15,121 nt of DNA from Anaerolineaceae bacterium (GTDB lineage Bacteria > Chloroflexota > Anaerolineae > Anaerolineales > Anaerolineaceae), in the NCBI GenBank assembly GCA_021107195.1, contig JAIOTF010000332.1:1-15121 (forward strand), in the 5' to 3' direction. This document shows positions 1 to 7,765 of this stretch, one piece after another. A model generated the notes under the pieces. It ran no database searches. It worked only from the letters and a program-made list of their open reading frames with translations, and was not told where the DNA came from. Made by a program: the position numbers and the translations under genes. Positions within the stretch are counted from its first letter, which is position 1; each line of letters starts with the position of its first letter.

Positions 1-577
1 CACCGACCGAACGAATTTTCAGACCCCAGGTCGTTTTGAACAAGAAGTACCAGACCACCAGCACCAGCAAACCGGCGATATAGACAGTCGGTACCTGTTG
101 AAATAACACTTCACCAAGCACAGGTATCTTGTTGAGCAGCGGGATCACCAGGGGCTGCAGGCCATTGACCCGCTCACTCAGGGTCGAAAATGCCTGGCGG
201 TAAAAGTAGTTTGAAAGACCAACCCCAAACACAACGAGGGTGATACCACTGACAATCTGGTCGGCACGCAAAGTTACCGAGAGCCAGGCCATCAAGAGGC
301 CCATCAACATGCCAGCCACAAAGCCGGCCAGCAGGCCGATCCACGTGCTGACTTCACTGCCCTCTGGCACGATCATATTGCTTTCGAGATAAAAGGCTGT
401 CATGAAACCGGTTACTGCGCCGATGGACATGATGCCTTCCAACCCGAGATTGGTCACGCCTGAACTTTCAGTAATAATTTCGCCCAGAACGGCGATCAGA
501 ATAGGAACAGCCAGGCGAATACCGGCGTTCAGCAAAGAAACCAGGAATCCCCATTGAAGGATCAAGTCCCAATTCAT
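1..577 (-). CDS. ABC transporter permease, BMP/nucleoside type, second subunit (partial, C-terminus beyond the left edge)
   Basis: This is an inner-membrane permease subunit of the importer encoded by the three genes upstream. The first 192 codons are visible and the frame runs open off the left edge. The start is the ATG at 577, which overlaps the stop of the preceding permease in an ATGA arrangement, so the two are probably translationally coupled. The protein is mostly hydrophobic. Near residues 37-50 it carries ESSGVTNLGLEGIM, which matches the conserved E-x-SG-V-x-N-x-GLEG-M segment of the BPD_transp_2 (branched-chain amino acid/ribose/nucleoside) permeases. Further helices follow around residues 78-105 and 110-125, and again near the cut end. 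Relatives work as the heterodimer partner of the longer permease (YufQ with YufP in Bacillus). The family is clear; the transported substrate is not. Confidence 0.93.
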   Translation of the reverse strand, partial: MNWDLILQWGFLVSLLNAGIRLAVPILIAVLGEIITESSGVTNLGLEGIMSIGAVTGFMTAFYLESNMIVPEGSEVSTWIGLLAGFVAGMLMGLLMAWLSVTLRADQIVSGITLVVFGVGLSNYFYRQAFSTLSERVNGLQPLVIPLLNKIPVLGEVLFQQVPTVYIAGLLVLVVWYFLFKTTWGLKIRSVG

Positions 578-1629
578 GAGTCCATCCTCCTTCTGGCGGT
601 TGCGTCTACTGCCAGCACCGAGAGCACGATGACCGCCTGAATGGCATCTGCGAGTGATACCGGCAATCCATAGACCACATGCATGGATTCAGCCCCAATG
701 ATCAATGCGGCAAAGAAAAGTGCCGCCACAGTGACACCAATGGGATTCATACGCCCCAACAAAGCCACCAGAATTGCGCTGAAGCCATATCCCTGGGAAA
801 TGCCCCCTTTCAAACGGGTATGCAGGGTGGCAACCTCAATGATGCCAGCCAAGCCTGCAAAGCCGCCGCTCAATACGAGCACAAAGACAATAATCTTTTC
901 CACATTGACCCCTGCGTAACGAGCTACCGAAGCCCGCGAGCCAACCGCCCGAACGCGAAAGCCCAGAGGGGTTGACCAAAGCAAGGTGTATATGACCGGC
1001 ACCAGCAACACAGCAATCAAAACACCGAGGTGGACGCGCGTACCAAACAACAGGGGTAATTTGGTCACCTTGTCAAACTGGGCACTGACCGGCAGATACC
1101 CTCCCGGTTCCTGAAGAGGACCCCGCGCCAAATACTCCATCAACAAAATGGCAATATAGTTCAACATCAAGGTTGAGATGATCTCATTCATTCCCATCCT
1201 GACCTTCAAAAAGGCGGCAACATAAGCCCAGACCATACCACCAACAATGGCCGCCAACAACATCAACGTCAACAAAAGAGGGCGTGGCAGATCCGTCAGG
1301 TAAAGCGCAACCAGGCCGCCAAACAGAGCCCCCATGTAATACTGGCCTTCTGCACCAATATTCCAGATCTTGGCCCGGAAAGCAGTGGTGAGACCCAATG
1401 CGATCAAGAGCAAGGGGCCAGCCTTCAATAATGTCTCTGTGATCTGGCGTTCCCCGCCAAATGCCCCTTTCAACATGGTTTGGTAAGCGCCTATCGGGTC
1501 AGCCTTTGCCAAAAGGATCAAGAACGCGCCGATGATCAAACCGATCAAACATCCCAAGACAGGGGCACCGATAGAGACCAGAGCCTGCGGCAGGTGTCTT
1601 TCCTGATTTGTTGTGGTGCTTTTGCTCAT
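574..1629 (-). CDS. ABC transporter permease, BMP/nucleoside type, first subunit
   Basis: This is an integral membrane permease of 351 residues, within the usual size range for YufP-like subunits. The chosen ATG at 1629 overlaps the stop of the ATPase gene (ATGA). A strong GGAGGT lies a few bases upstream, so this start is preferred to the in-frame start 30 bases further up. A hydrophilic N-terminal segment of about 18 residues is followed by a hydrophobic helix at about residues 19-41. Two family motifs are visible: NIGAEGQ at 90-96 and NEIISTLMLNY at 148-158, both typical of BPD_transp_2 permeases of nucleoside/BMP importers. About eight to ten membrane segments are evident from the hydrophobic runs. 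Its stop overlaps the next permease start, so ATPase, permease 1 and permease 2 form one tightly coupled unit. Substrate is inferred only from context (purine-like or other N-heterocycle). Confidence 0.95.
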   Translation of the reverse strand: MSKSTTTNQERHLPQALVSIGAPVLGCLIGLIIGAFLILLAKADPIGAYQTMLKGAFGGERQITETLLKAGPLLLIALGLTTAFRAKIWNIGAEGQYYMGALFGGLVALYLTDLPRPLLLTLMLLAAIVGGMVWAYVAAFLKVRMGMNEIISTLMLNYIAILLMEYLARGPLQEPGGYLPVSAQFDKVTKLPLLFGTRVHLGVLIAVLLVPVIYTLLWSTPLGFRVRAVGSRASVARYAGVNVEKIIVFVLVLSGGFAGLAGIIEVATLHTRLKGGISQGYGFSAILVALLGRMNPIGVTVAALFFAALIIGAESMHVVYGLPVSLADAIQAVIVLSVLAVDATARRRMDS

Positions 1630-3188
1630 GCAGCACCTCCTGTCTCCAAAATTTCGCAAGAAGGAAGCCCTTTGCCGCCAGCCATCATCAAACCAAGTTC
1701 ATTGATGTCTGCCTGATCGATATCCATGACACCCACAATGCGGCCTTCATACATGACAGCAATGCGGTCGGAAAGGGTGAGTATTTCCTGTAATTCCGTT
1801 GAGAACAAGAGGATAGCCTCACCGGCATCCCGCTGGGCAATCAACTGGCGATGGACATACTCGATGGCACTCACATCCAGACCGCGGGTTGGCTGAGCAG
1901 CTATCAGAATCCGCGGCTGGCGAGCCAGTTCACGCGCCAGGATCATCTTCTGAGCGTTGCCGCCGGACAGTTTGCCTGCTGCCATTTCGATGGAAGGCGT
2001 TCGCACATCGAATGATTTGACCAATTCCTCTGCTTGCTGACGAATGGCCTTCCAGTTCAACCAACCGCGGCGGGTAAATGGTTTTTGACCAATGCGCTGT
2101 AGTACAAGATTCTCTGCAATGGTGAAATCTGAAAGCACCCCCATGCGGTAGCGATCCGAAGGAATATGCGCCAGACCGCAGTTACCCACCTCTTTTGGGG
2201 AAGCATTGGTTACGTCTTCACCGCAGATGGCAACGCGCCCGGCATTCGCCTTGCGCAATCCAGCAATGACTTGTTCCAGCTCGGTTTGACCATTGCCTGC
2301 CACACCGGCGATTCCCAGGATCTCGCCTGCCTTGACTTCAAAGCCAACATCATACAATGTCTGTAATTCACGAGCATCATTCGCACATAACCCCTCGACC
2401 ACTAAAACGGCTTCTTTGGGCTGCGCCGGGTTTTTTGAAACCTGCAACAGCACTTCGCGGCCGACCATTTTTCGGGCCAGGTCTTCCTGTCCAGTCTGGC
2501 TGGCCTGCACGGTGTCAATCACTTTTCCATCCCGCAGGACAGTGATGCGGTCGCTGACCGACAGCACTTCATTCAGCTTATGCGAGATGAAAACAACCGA
2601 TTTCCCTTCTTTGGCCAGGACGCGTATAATTTCCAAAAGTTGTTCGGCTTCCTGCGGGGTCAAAACAGCGGTGGGTTCATCCAAAATGAGAATTTCTGCA
2701 CCGCGATACAACGCTTTCAAAATTTCTACGCGCTGCTGTTCACCCACCGACAGGGTCCAAACTTCTGCTTCAGGATGGATCGATAAACAATATCGATCAG
2801 ATAATTTCTTGAGGCGCGCATATACCGCTTTTTGGTCCTCAATATGAGGTTCGCGCGGGGAATGCTGGCCCAAAATGATATTTTCCGCCACGGTGAAACG
2901 CTGCACAAGCATGAAGTGCTGATGAACCATGCCCAAACCAAGCGCAATTGCATCGCGCGCGGTTTTGAGATGGATGGGTTTTCCGTTAAGCAGGATTTGT
3001 CCTTCATCCGGCTCATACAGCCCATACAAAACATTCATCAAGGTCGTCTTGCCAGCGCCGTTTTCACCAAGCAGGGCATGGATTTCTCCTTTGCGAAGCT
3101 CGAAATCTACGCCATCATTCGCAATAACGCCAGGGAATTTCTTGACAATACCCCGCATTTCCAGAATGGTTTCACTTGCCTGGCTCAA
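1626..3188 (-). CDS. ABC transporter ATP-binding protein with two nucleotide-binding domains, BMP/nucleoside importer type
   Basis: This is the cytoplasmic ATPase that powers the importer, 520 residues with two ABC domains in tandem, as in YufO/RbsA-like proteins. Domain 1 has Walker A GENGAGKT at 41-48, a Q/H-loop region GMVHQHF, a signature SVGEQQ and Walker B ILILDEPTAVL. Domain 2 has a degenerate Walker A (GVAGNGQTE), signature KLSGGNAQK, and a Walker B ending AAQPTRGLDV, where Gln stands in place of the catalytic Glu. To my knowledge that pattern is usual for domain 2 in this family. The start is probably the TTG at 3188, preceded by AAAAGGA seven bases upstream. A GTG at 3251 would add 21 residues but would place the coding region across a strong stem-loop. 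The gene follows the binding protein after 84 bases and overlaps the permease start. Confidence 0.94.
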   Translation of the reverse strand: MSQASETILEMRGIVKKFPGVIANDGVDFELRKGEIHALLGENGAGKTTLMNVLYGLYEPDEGQILLNGKPIHLKTARDAIALGLGMVHQHFMLVQRFTVAENIILGQHSPREPHIEDQKAVYARLKKLSDRYCLSIHPEAEVWTLSVGEQQRVEILKALYRGAEILILDEPTAVLTPQEAEQLLEIIRVLAKEGKSVVFISHKLNEVLSVSDRITVLRDGKVIDTVQASQTGQEDLARKMVGREVLLQVSKNPAQPKEAVLVVEGLCANDARELQTLYDVGFEVKAGEILGIAGVAGNGQTELEQVIAGLRKANAGRVAICGEDVTNASPKEVGNCGLAHIPSDRYRMGVLSDFTIAENLVLQRIGQKPFTRRGWLNWKAIRQQAEELVKSFDVRTPSIEMAAGKLSGGNAQKMILARELARQPRILIAAQPTRGLDVSAIEYVHRQLIAQRDAGEAILLFSTELQEILTLSDRIAVMYEGRIVGVMDIDQADINELGLMMAGGKGLPSCEILETGGAA

Positions 3189-3219
3189 TTTCGTATCCTT
3201 TTTTAAGAAACATTTTTTG

Positions 3220-3247
3220 GCGGCGCCCCCAATAATGGGGACGCCGC
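3220..3247 (-). promoter_or_regulatory. Intercistronic GC-rich stem-loop between binding protein and ATPase
   Basis: An 11-bp inverted repeat (3220-3230 against 3237-3247, with one C/A mismatch) encloses a 6-base AT loop. It begins 25 bases after the stop of the binding-protein gene. On the transcribed strand it is followed by a run of A, not T, so it does not look like a classical intrinsic terminator. Hairpins in this position often protect or partly terminate the message, so that the binding protein is made in excess over the membrane subunits. That role here is inferred. Confidence 0.5.
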
Positions 3248-3272
3248 GCACAATTAACTTTAACTGCCTGGT

Positions 3273-4373
3273 TTATTCAGGAACAAACTCGATAACCAGG
3301 TCCCCTGCCTCGACGGCCTTGAATGCCGCATCAGCAGCTTCAACAGCTTCTGCCGGGATAGCGTCTTTCAAACCATCATTGTAGGTATAGAACATGGCGC
3401 CATCGGCGATCCCATAACGATAGAAAGGATTATCGAAAGATCCGTCGAGGGTCTGGGCCAACATATCAGCAAACATAGGCTCCAGGTTCCACATCAGATT
3501 GACCAACACCACATCGGGGCCATTCTCGGTCATATCACCAACATAACCGGTCACATAGCCGCCAGCCTCTTCGGCAGCAGCGATAGCGCCCAGGGCCGGG
3601 CCTTCACCACATTCGATCCAGAAATCAACGCCGGCATCGGCCTGAGCCAAAGCAGCTTCTTTGGATTTGGCAACATCGACCCAGTCGCCTGCGGCGGTGG
3701 CAATCAGCGTTGCATCGGGGTTGACAGTCTGAGCGCCAGCCAGGAAAGCTTCACCAATAGCGTGGCAAACCGGAATGTCAAAACCGTAGATAGCGCCGAG
3801 CACACCGGTCTCGCTCATGTAGCCAGCGATGATACCGATCGGGTAAGCAGCTTCATAGAAAGGCTGGTCGTAGTCAGCAATATTGGTGTCTGTACGCCCA
3901 ATACCGCCACCCCAGGCAAAGTTGGTATCGGGGTATTCAGGGGCAATTTCGAACACAGCATCCTGGTAACCAAAGGAATGGGCAACGATCATGTCGTAGC
4001 CTTCTTCGGCGTATTCACGGATCACGCGCTGGGCATCACCATCACCAACATTTTCAGAAAAGGTAACTTTCACGCCACTGTCGCCCAATGCCATGGTGGC
4101 ATTGTAACCAGCTTCGTTCCAACTGTTGTCATCCCACGGGCCGGTCAAAACAACAGCGAGAGAGCCAGCATCGTCGGCTGCAGGTTCTTCAGCAACGGGT
4201 TCTTCAGCAACGGGTTCTTCTGCGGCGGGTTCTTCTGCGGCGGGTTCTTCGGCTGCAGGTTCTTCGGCAGCAGGCTCTTCTGCGGCAGGAGCAGGCGCAG
4301 CGGGTGCGCAAGCAGAGAGCAGCAAAGCCAAAACCAGCAAACCAGCAAAAACGATATACTTCACGGATTTCAT
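3273..4373 (-). CDS. BMP-family substrate-binding lipoprotein of an ABC importer
   Basis: This is the extracytoplasmic receptor of the ABC importer encoded downstream, 366 residues. The start ATG at 4373 has AGGAGA eight bases upstream; a longer in-frame start exists but has no such site. A Lys-containing signal peptide runs into the lipobox LSAC, with the lipidated Cys at residue 22. Residues 30-64 are a linker of seven [AV]AEEP repeats, a style I associate with Chloroflexota and some Gram-positive lipoproteins. The PF02608-type domain starts near residue 70 (SLAVVLTGPWDDNSWNEAGY) and includes the hinge/ligand region MIVAHSFGYQDAV and later WIECGEGPALGAI. Known members bind purine nucleosides (PnrA, BmpA, Med). 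Placement beside an XdhD-like hydroxylase and a deaminase fits a purine-like or other nitrogenous ligand, but the ligand cannot be read from the sequence. Confidence 0.95.
   Translation of the reverse strand: MKSVKYIVFAGLLVLALLLSACAPAAPAPAAEEPAAEEPAAEEPAAEEPAAEEPVAEEPVAEEPAADDAGSLAVVLTGPWDDNSWNEAGYNATMALGDSGVKVTFSENVGDGDAQRVIREYAEEGYDMIVAHSFGYQDAVFEIAPEYPDTNFAWGGGIGRTDTNIADYDQPFYEAAYPIGIIAGYMSETGVLGAIYGFDIPVCHAIGEAFLAGAQTVNPDATLIATAAGDWVDVAKSKEAALAQADAGVDFWIECGEGPALGAIAAAEEAGGYVTGYVGDMTENGPDVVLVNLMWNLEPMFADMLAQTLDGSFDNPFYRYGIADGAMFYTYNDGLKDAIPAEAVEAADAAFKAVEAGDLVIEFVPE
4183..4287 (-). repeat. Seven tandem 15-bp units encoding the [AV]AEEP linker
   Basis: Seven consecutive 15-bp units, each starting GGTTCTTC or GGCTCTTC on the plus strand, encode a flexible acidic Pro-rich tether between the lipidated Cys and the binding domain. 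Units 1-2 are identical and units 3-4 are identical, which suggests recent duplication by slippage. The remaining units differ at third codon positions. Copy number is likely to vary between strains. The proline/glutamate-rich tether probably only spaces the domain from the membrane. Confidence 0.9.
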
Positions 4374-4446
4374 TTTCTTCTCCTGAAAGATATTCTTGTT
4401 TAATTGAACGATACGGGTGGACCCTTGACACAAAAAGCATGCCCTT

Positions 4447-4476
4447 ATTCTCTTAATAACAGGATAACTGTTACAA
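4447..4476 (-). promoter_or_regulatory. Candidate promoter with operator-like dyad upstream of the binding-protein gene
   Basis: A perfect dyad, TAACAG-5 bp-CTGTTA at 4457-4473, lies about 85 bases upstream of the binding-protein start. On the minus strand it overlaps a weak -35-like TTGTAA (4476-4471) and the spacer of a -10-like GAGAAT (4452-4447) at 18 bp. The promoter boxes each match only four of six consensus bases. The dyad is the stronger signal and would suit a dimeric repressor. Confidence 0.3.
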
Positions 4477-4804
4477 ATGGTTGAAAGCCCTGCATCATGA
4501 TCCTGTATCAGAGATCAGCTTTCTTGCGTCAGCAGCCCACAGCACAATGTGAATTTCTCTTTTCTTTTTATCTCTCCTCCAAGTTCACCTCCTCAAAATC
4601 TGTATTTTAGTTTCGTGATTGGCTTTCACGGGCTTTCCAAACGTGTCACCAGTATTTTTATCCCGGAACGATCCCGAAAAATCCTTTGTTCAACAATCCT
4701 TGCATTCAAACAACAACGAAAAACGGGGAATCTTGTACATCTATCTTTAAATGGTGCCCCTGTACAATATGTAATATCGGCCTTCCAGTCTCTATACTAT
4801 TCTT

Positions 4805-4836
4805 CCGACAGGCGGAACAGAAAGTCCGCCCATCGG
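4805..4836 (-). terminator. Stem-loop after the hydroxylase gene, possible transcript end
   Basis: Twelve bases (4825-4836) pair with 4805-4816 around an 8-base loop. On the minus-strand RNA all twelve pairs form if two central G-U wobbles are counted. The structure starts 12 bases after the stop of the molybdenum hydroxylase gene, where a transcript end would be expected. No T run follows, so an efficient intrinsic terminator is not proven; it could instead be a processing or stability element. Confidence 0.45.
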
Positions 4837-4848
4837 GAATAAATAACT

Positions 4849-7755
4849 TCAGCCTACCTTGTCCTGCAATGCCTGCCAAACCCGTTCCGGCTTTAGCGGC
4901 AATTCACGCACCCAGATACCGGCTGCATTGTGAACGGCATTGACCAGGGCCGGCGCAACGCCGTCAATGGTCAGCTCGGAGATGGATTTTGCGCCAAATG
5001 GCCCGGATGGATCGTTGGTTTCTACAAAGATGACATCCATCACGGGCAGCTCATTGGCCTTGAAGATATGGTAATCACCAAAACGAGCATTGAGCACGCG
5101 CCCCTGGTCATTGTGTACGGTTTCCTCACTGCGGGCAAAACCCAGTGCCTGTGCCATGCCGCCAGTAACCTGCCCGGCAGCGGTGCGAGTGTTGATCACG
5201 CGGCCGCAGTCGACGGCCATCAGCATGCGGTCGACGGTCACTTCGCCGGTTTCCATATCCACGGTTACTTCAACAAACTGAGCAGCGGTCGGGGGCGGGC
5301 TTTTATGACTGACGTTCGAAGCGGTAGCCATGATCTGGTGCTGATCCATCTGGTGGAGACTGCTCAAGGCAACCTCACCCATCGTAACGTATTCGCCATT
5401 GGGGGCAATCACCTTGCGGTCTTTCAAGACCAGGGATTCGGGGTCAGCAATGTCCAGCATCTTCGCGGCGTGAACCTGTACCTGGCGGCGCACTTCCAAT
5501 GCAGCTTTGCGCACGGCGCCACCGCTGACATACGTGGTCGATGAGGCATAAGCACCGACATCAAATGGTGTGAAATCAGTATCAGAAGAATAGATGATCA
5601 GGTCATCCAGGGGGATGCCCAAAACCTCGGCAGCCATTTGACCCAGGATGGTATCTGAACCGGTGCCAATGTCGGTGGCTCCGATGGTCATATTGAAAGA
5701 ACCGTCATCATTGATCTTTAGTGTACAGGCGCCCATATCGAGACCAGCAAGGCCGCTGCCGTGGAAAACCGCGGCCATGCCAATGCCTTTACGATAGCGG
5801 CCGGTCTGGTTCCTGAAGGCCTTGCGCTTGGCTTCATAATCCATAGCCTTCATCCCGGCGGCGATGCAAGCCTCATGGCCGCTGGTATCCATGGTCTGCG
5901 GAATGCCTTCTGTGCCTTCGCCCATCTGGGCAGCAAGCAGCATCGGCTCACCAGCCTTGATCAGATTCTTGCGCTTGAATTCGACGACATCAATGCCTAA
6001 TTTCTCGGCGACCTCTTCCATCAGGACTTCGAGGGCAAACATGCACTGCATCGAGCCATAGCCACGGAATGCGCCAGCCGGGGCAGTATTGGTGTAGACC
6101 ACATCACACAGGAAACGTGAATTAGGCGCATTGTAAAGGGTCAGGCCCTTAAAGCCGCCTGCCATAGGCACGGTGAGACCGTGGGCGCCATAGGCACCGG
6201 TGTCGGCCAGCACGTAAAGATCAAGGGCAAGCAATTCATCACCCTTGACGCCAGCCGTGTAATGAATGTCAAAAACGTGGCGCGTACGTCCACTGGTGAA
6301 TTCCTGGCGGCGGCTGTATTCCAAGTTAACCGGCTTGCCCGTTTTGATGGTCAGGAGCGCGCATAAATCTTCGAGAAGCATATCCTGCTTGCCGCCAAAA
6401 CCACCGCCAATGCGGGGTTTGATAACACGGATCTTCTTGACGGGCAGCCCGATCAACGGAGCAATAATGCGGCGCACATGGAATGGCACCTGGGTGGCAG
6501 AAACCACGACCAAGCGCTCATCCTCGTCCCAATAGGACATGCAAAGATGGTGTTCCATCTGGGCATGATGTTGTTTGGGAGTGTGATAAACGCCTTCGAC
6601 TACCAATTCGGCATCTTGCAGGGCTTCTTCGACATCCCCAACGGCAGCTTGCAGGCGGTGCACCAGATTGTGCCTGGCATCGGCGATAGCTTCGGTATCG
6701 TCTTCATCGTGAATAACAGCAGCGCCTTCTTTCATGGCATCGCGGGCATCGAGTATGGCGGGAAGAAGTTCATATTCGACATCGATCAGACGCAGCGCTT
6801 TTTGGGCCAATTTGCGGGTCTCGGCAGCCACAACTGCGACCCGGTCACCAACATGACGGACTTTATTGTCCAGCGAGACCTGATCGTAAGGCGTCAACTG
6901 GGGATAGCTCTGACCGGCGGAGGTGTATTTAACACGCGGCAGGTCTTTATAGGTCAATACACAGTGCACACCCCGCAACGCTTCGGCCTTGGTGGCATCA
7001 ATCTTCCTGATGCGGGCGTGGGCATGGGGGCTGGTCAAGACTGCACCATACAGCATACCCGGGCGGCTGAAATCATCGGTGAAGGCAGGTTTACCCATGA
7101 CAAGCTTGCGGCCGTCCACCTTGCGCTCCGGACGCCCAACTACATTGGTGGGCGGCGTGTTTGCCGGAGTAAAGAGAATCGGTTTCAGGATAGACCGCTC
7201 ACCTCTGCGGCGGATATGGTCCTCGGGAATGTCGATCCGGGCCAGGTCTTCAGGTAACACCTTGCGCAGCAAATCCACATCACCGGGATCTTCGCCACGC
7301 AGGACAGCAGCAGCACGCTGCACACCTTCTACGATCTGCACAAAGCCGGTACAGCGGCACAAAACGCCACTCAAAGCTTCACGGACTTCATCGTCAGTGG
7401 GACTGGAATTGCGATCAAGAAGGGCTTTGGCACTGAGAATCTGAGCCGGGGTGCAAAATCCGCACTGCACGCCATCGGTTTCGATAAAAGCTTCCTGCAG
7501 GGGATGCAGTTCTCCATTGTGGGCCAGCCCTTCGAGAGTGGTGATTTGATGACCCTGGGCTGCTTCGGCAGTCAGCATGCAGCTTCGCACAGGAAGCCCA
7601 TCAAGCAACACAGTGCACATGCCACAATCGCCTTCACGGCAGCCGCATTTGACGCTGGTCAGAGATAGTCCACGCAGAAAATCCAGTAATTTTTCATTTC
7701 CATCGGCCTGCACTTGGCAGGTTTCGCCATTCAATTCAAATGTAATGTTTGTCAT
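4849..7755 (-). CDS. Molybdenum hydroxylase with fused [2Fe-2S] and molybdopterin domains (XdhD-like)
   Basis: This is a xanthine-dehydrogenase-family oxidoreductase of 968 residues in which the iron-sulfur subunit is fused to the molybdopterin subunit, as in E. coli XdhD. Cluster 1 ligands are C39, C44, C47 and C59, with an extra C37. Cluster 2 ligands are C98, C101, C133 and C135 (CGFC, CRC). The Mo domain starts near residue 205 and shows GGGFGGKQ at 450-457, GAFRGYG at 561-567 and GAKSISE at 921-927. E927 sits where the catalytic Glu of the family is found. Such enzymes add water-derived oxygen to a heterocycle carbon. The start ATG at 7755 follows GAGAGG and lies 10 bases after the flavoprotein stop; an earlier in-frame start would overlap that gene by 150 bases. 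There is no FAD domain, so electrons probably leave through the neighbouring flavoprotein or a ferredoxin. Substrate is unknown; purine-like is a fair guess. Confidence 0.93.
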   Translation of the reverse strand: MTNITFELNGETCQVQADGNEKLLDFLRGLSLTSVKCGCREGDCGMCTVLLDGLPVRSCMLTAEAAQGHQITTLEGLAHNGELHPLQEAFIETDGVQCGFCTPAQILSAKALLDRNSSPTDDEVREALSGVLCRCTGFVQIVEGVQRAAAVLRGEDPGDVDLLRKVLPEDLARIDIPEDHIRRRGERSILKPILFTPANTPPTNVVGRPERKVDGRKLVMGKPAFTDDFSRPGMLYGAVLTSPHAHARIRKIDATKAEALRGVHCVLTYKDLPRVKYTSAGQSYPQLTPYDQVSLDNKVRHVGDRVAVVAAETRKLAQKALRLIDVEYELLPAILDARDAMKEGAAVIHDEDDTEAIADARHNLVHRLQAAVGDVEEALQDAELVVEGVYHTPKQHHAQMEHHLCMSYWDEDERLVVVSATQVPFHVRRIIAPLIGLPVKKIRVIKPRIGGGFGGKQDMLLEDLCALLTIKTGKPVNLEYSRRQEFTSGRTRHVFDIHYTAGVKGDELLALDLYVLADTGAYGAHGLTVPMAGGFKGLTLYNAPNSRFLCDVVYTNTAPAGAFRGYGSMQCMFALEVLMEEVAEKLGIDVVEFKRKNLIKAGEPMLLAAQMGEGTEGIPQTMDTSGHEACIAAGMKAMDYEAKRKAFRNQTGRYRKGIGMAAVFHGSGLAGLDMGACTLKINDDGSFNMTIGATDIGTGSDTILGQMAAEVLGIPLDDLIIYSSDTDFTPFDVGAYASSTTYVSGGAVRKAALEVRRQVQVHAAKMLDIADPESLVLKDRKVIAPNGEYVTMGEVALSSLHQMDQHQIMATASNVSHKSPPPTAAQFVEVTVDMETGEVTVDRMLMAVDCGRVINTRTAAGQVTGGMAQALGFARSEETVHNDQGRVLNARFGDYHIFKANELPVMDVIFVETNDPSGPFGAKSISELTIDGVAPALVNAVHNAAGIWVRELPLKPERVWQALQDKVG

Positions 7756-7765
7756 GCTCGCCTCT

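Larger units (their letters stand above)
4374..4848. other. 475-bp non-coding gap between the hydroxylase operon and the importer operon
   Basis: I see no supported gene here. The segment is more AT-rich than its flanks. It holds a 12-bp hairpin close to the hydroxylase stop (4805-4836) and a pair of inverted TGTACA elements (4733-4739 and 4761-4767). It also has an AGGAGGTG ribosome-binding-like sequence at 4586-4593 in front of a five-codon TTG frame, and a dyad with weak promoter boxes (4447-4476). The size and content suggest that the importer genes have their own promoter, while the hydroxylase transcript ends or is processed at the hairpin. Confidence 0.6.

Noticed and set aside
3762..4403. 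Plus-strand frame with GFF/CGG repeats
   Set aside because: The repeats come from reading the 15-bp linker units of the binding lipoprotein on the opposite strand.
4425..4430. TTGACA on the plus strand
   Set aside because: No -10 box at a suitable distance and no plus-strand gene downstream.
4498..4517. TGATC/GATCA inverted repeat with a 10-bp gap
   Set aside because: Five-base arms at this distance are expected by chance in a gap of this size.
4930..5544. 204-codon plus-strand open frame
   Set aside because: Antisense to the conserved molybdopterin domain; the apparent Gly/His-rich protein is a by-product of the real gene's codon use.
6478..7257. 259-codon plus-strand open frame
   Set aside because: It lies wholly inside the well-supported hydroxylase gene on the minus strand, and its translation shows no recognisable domain.
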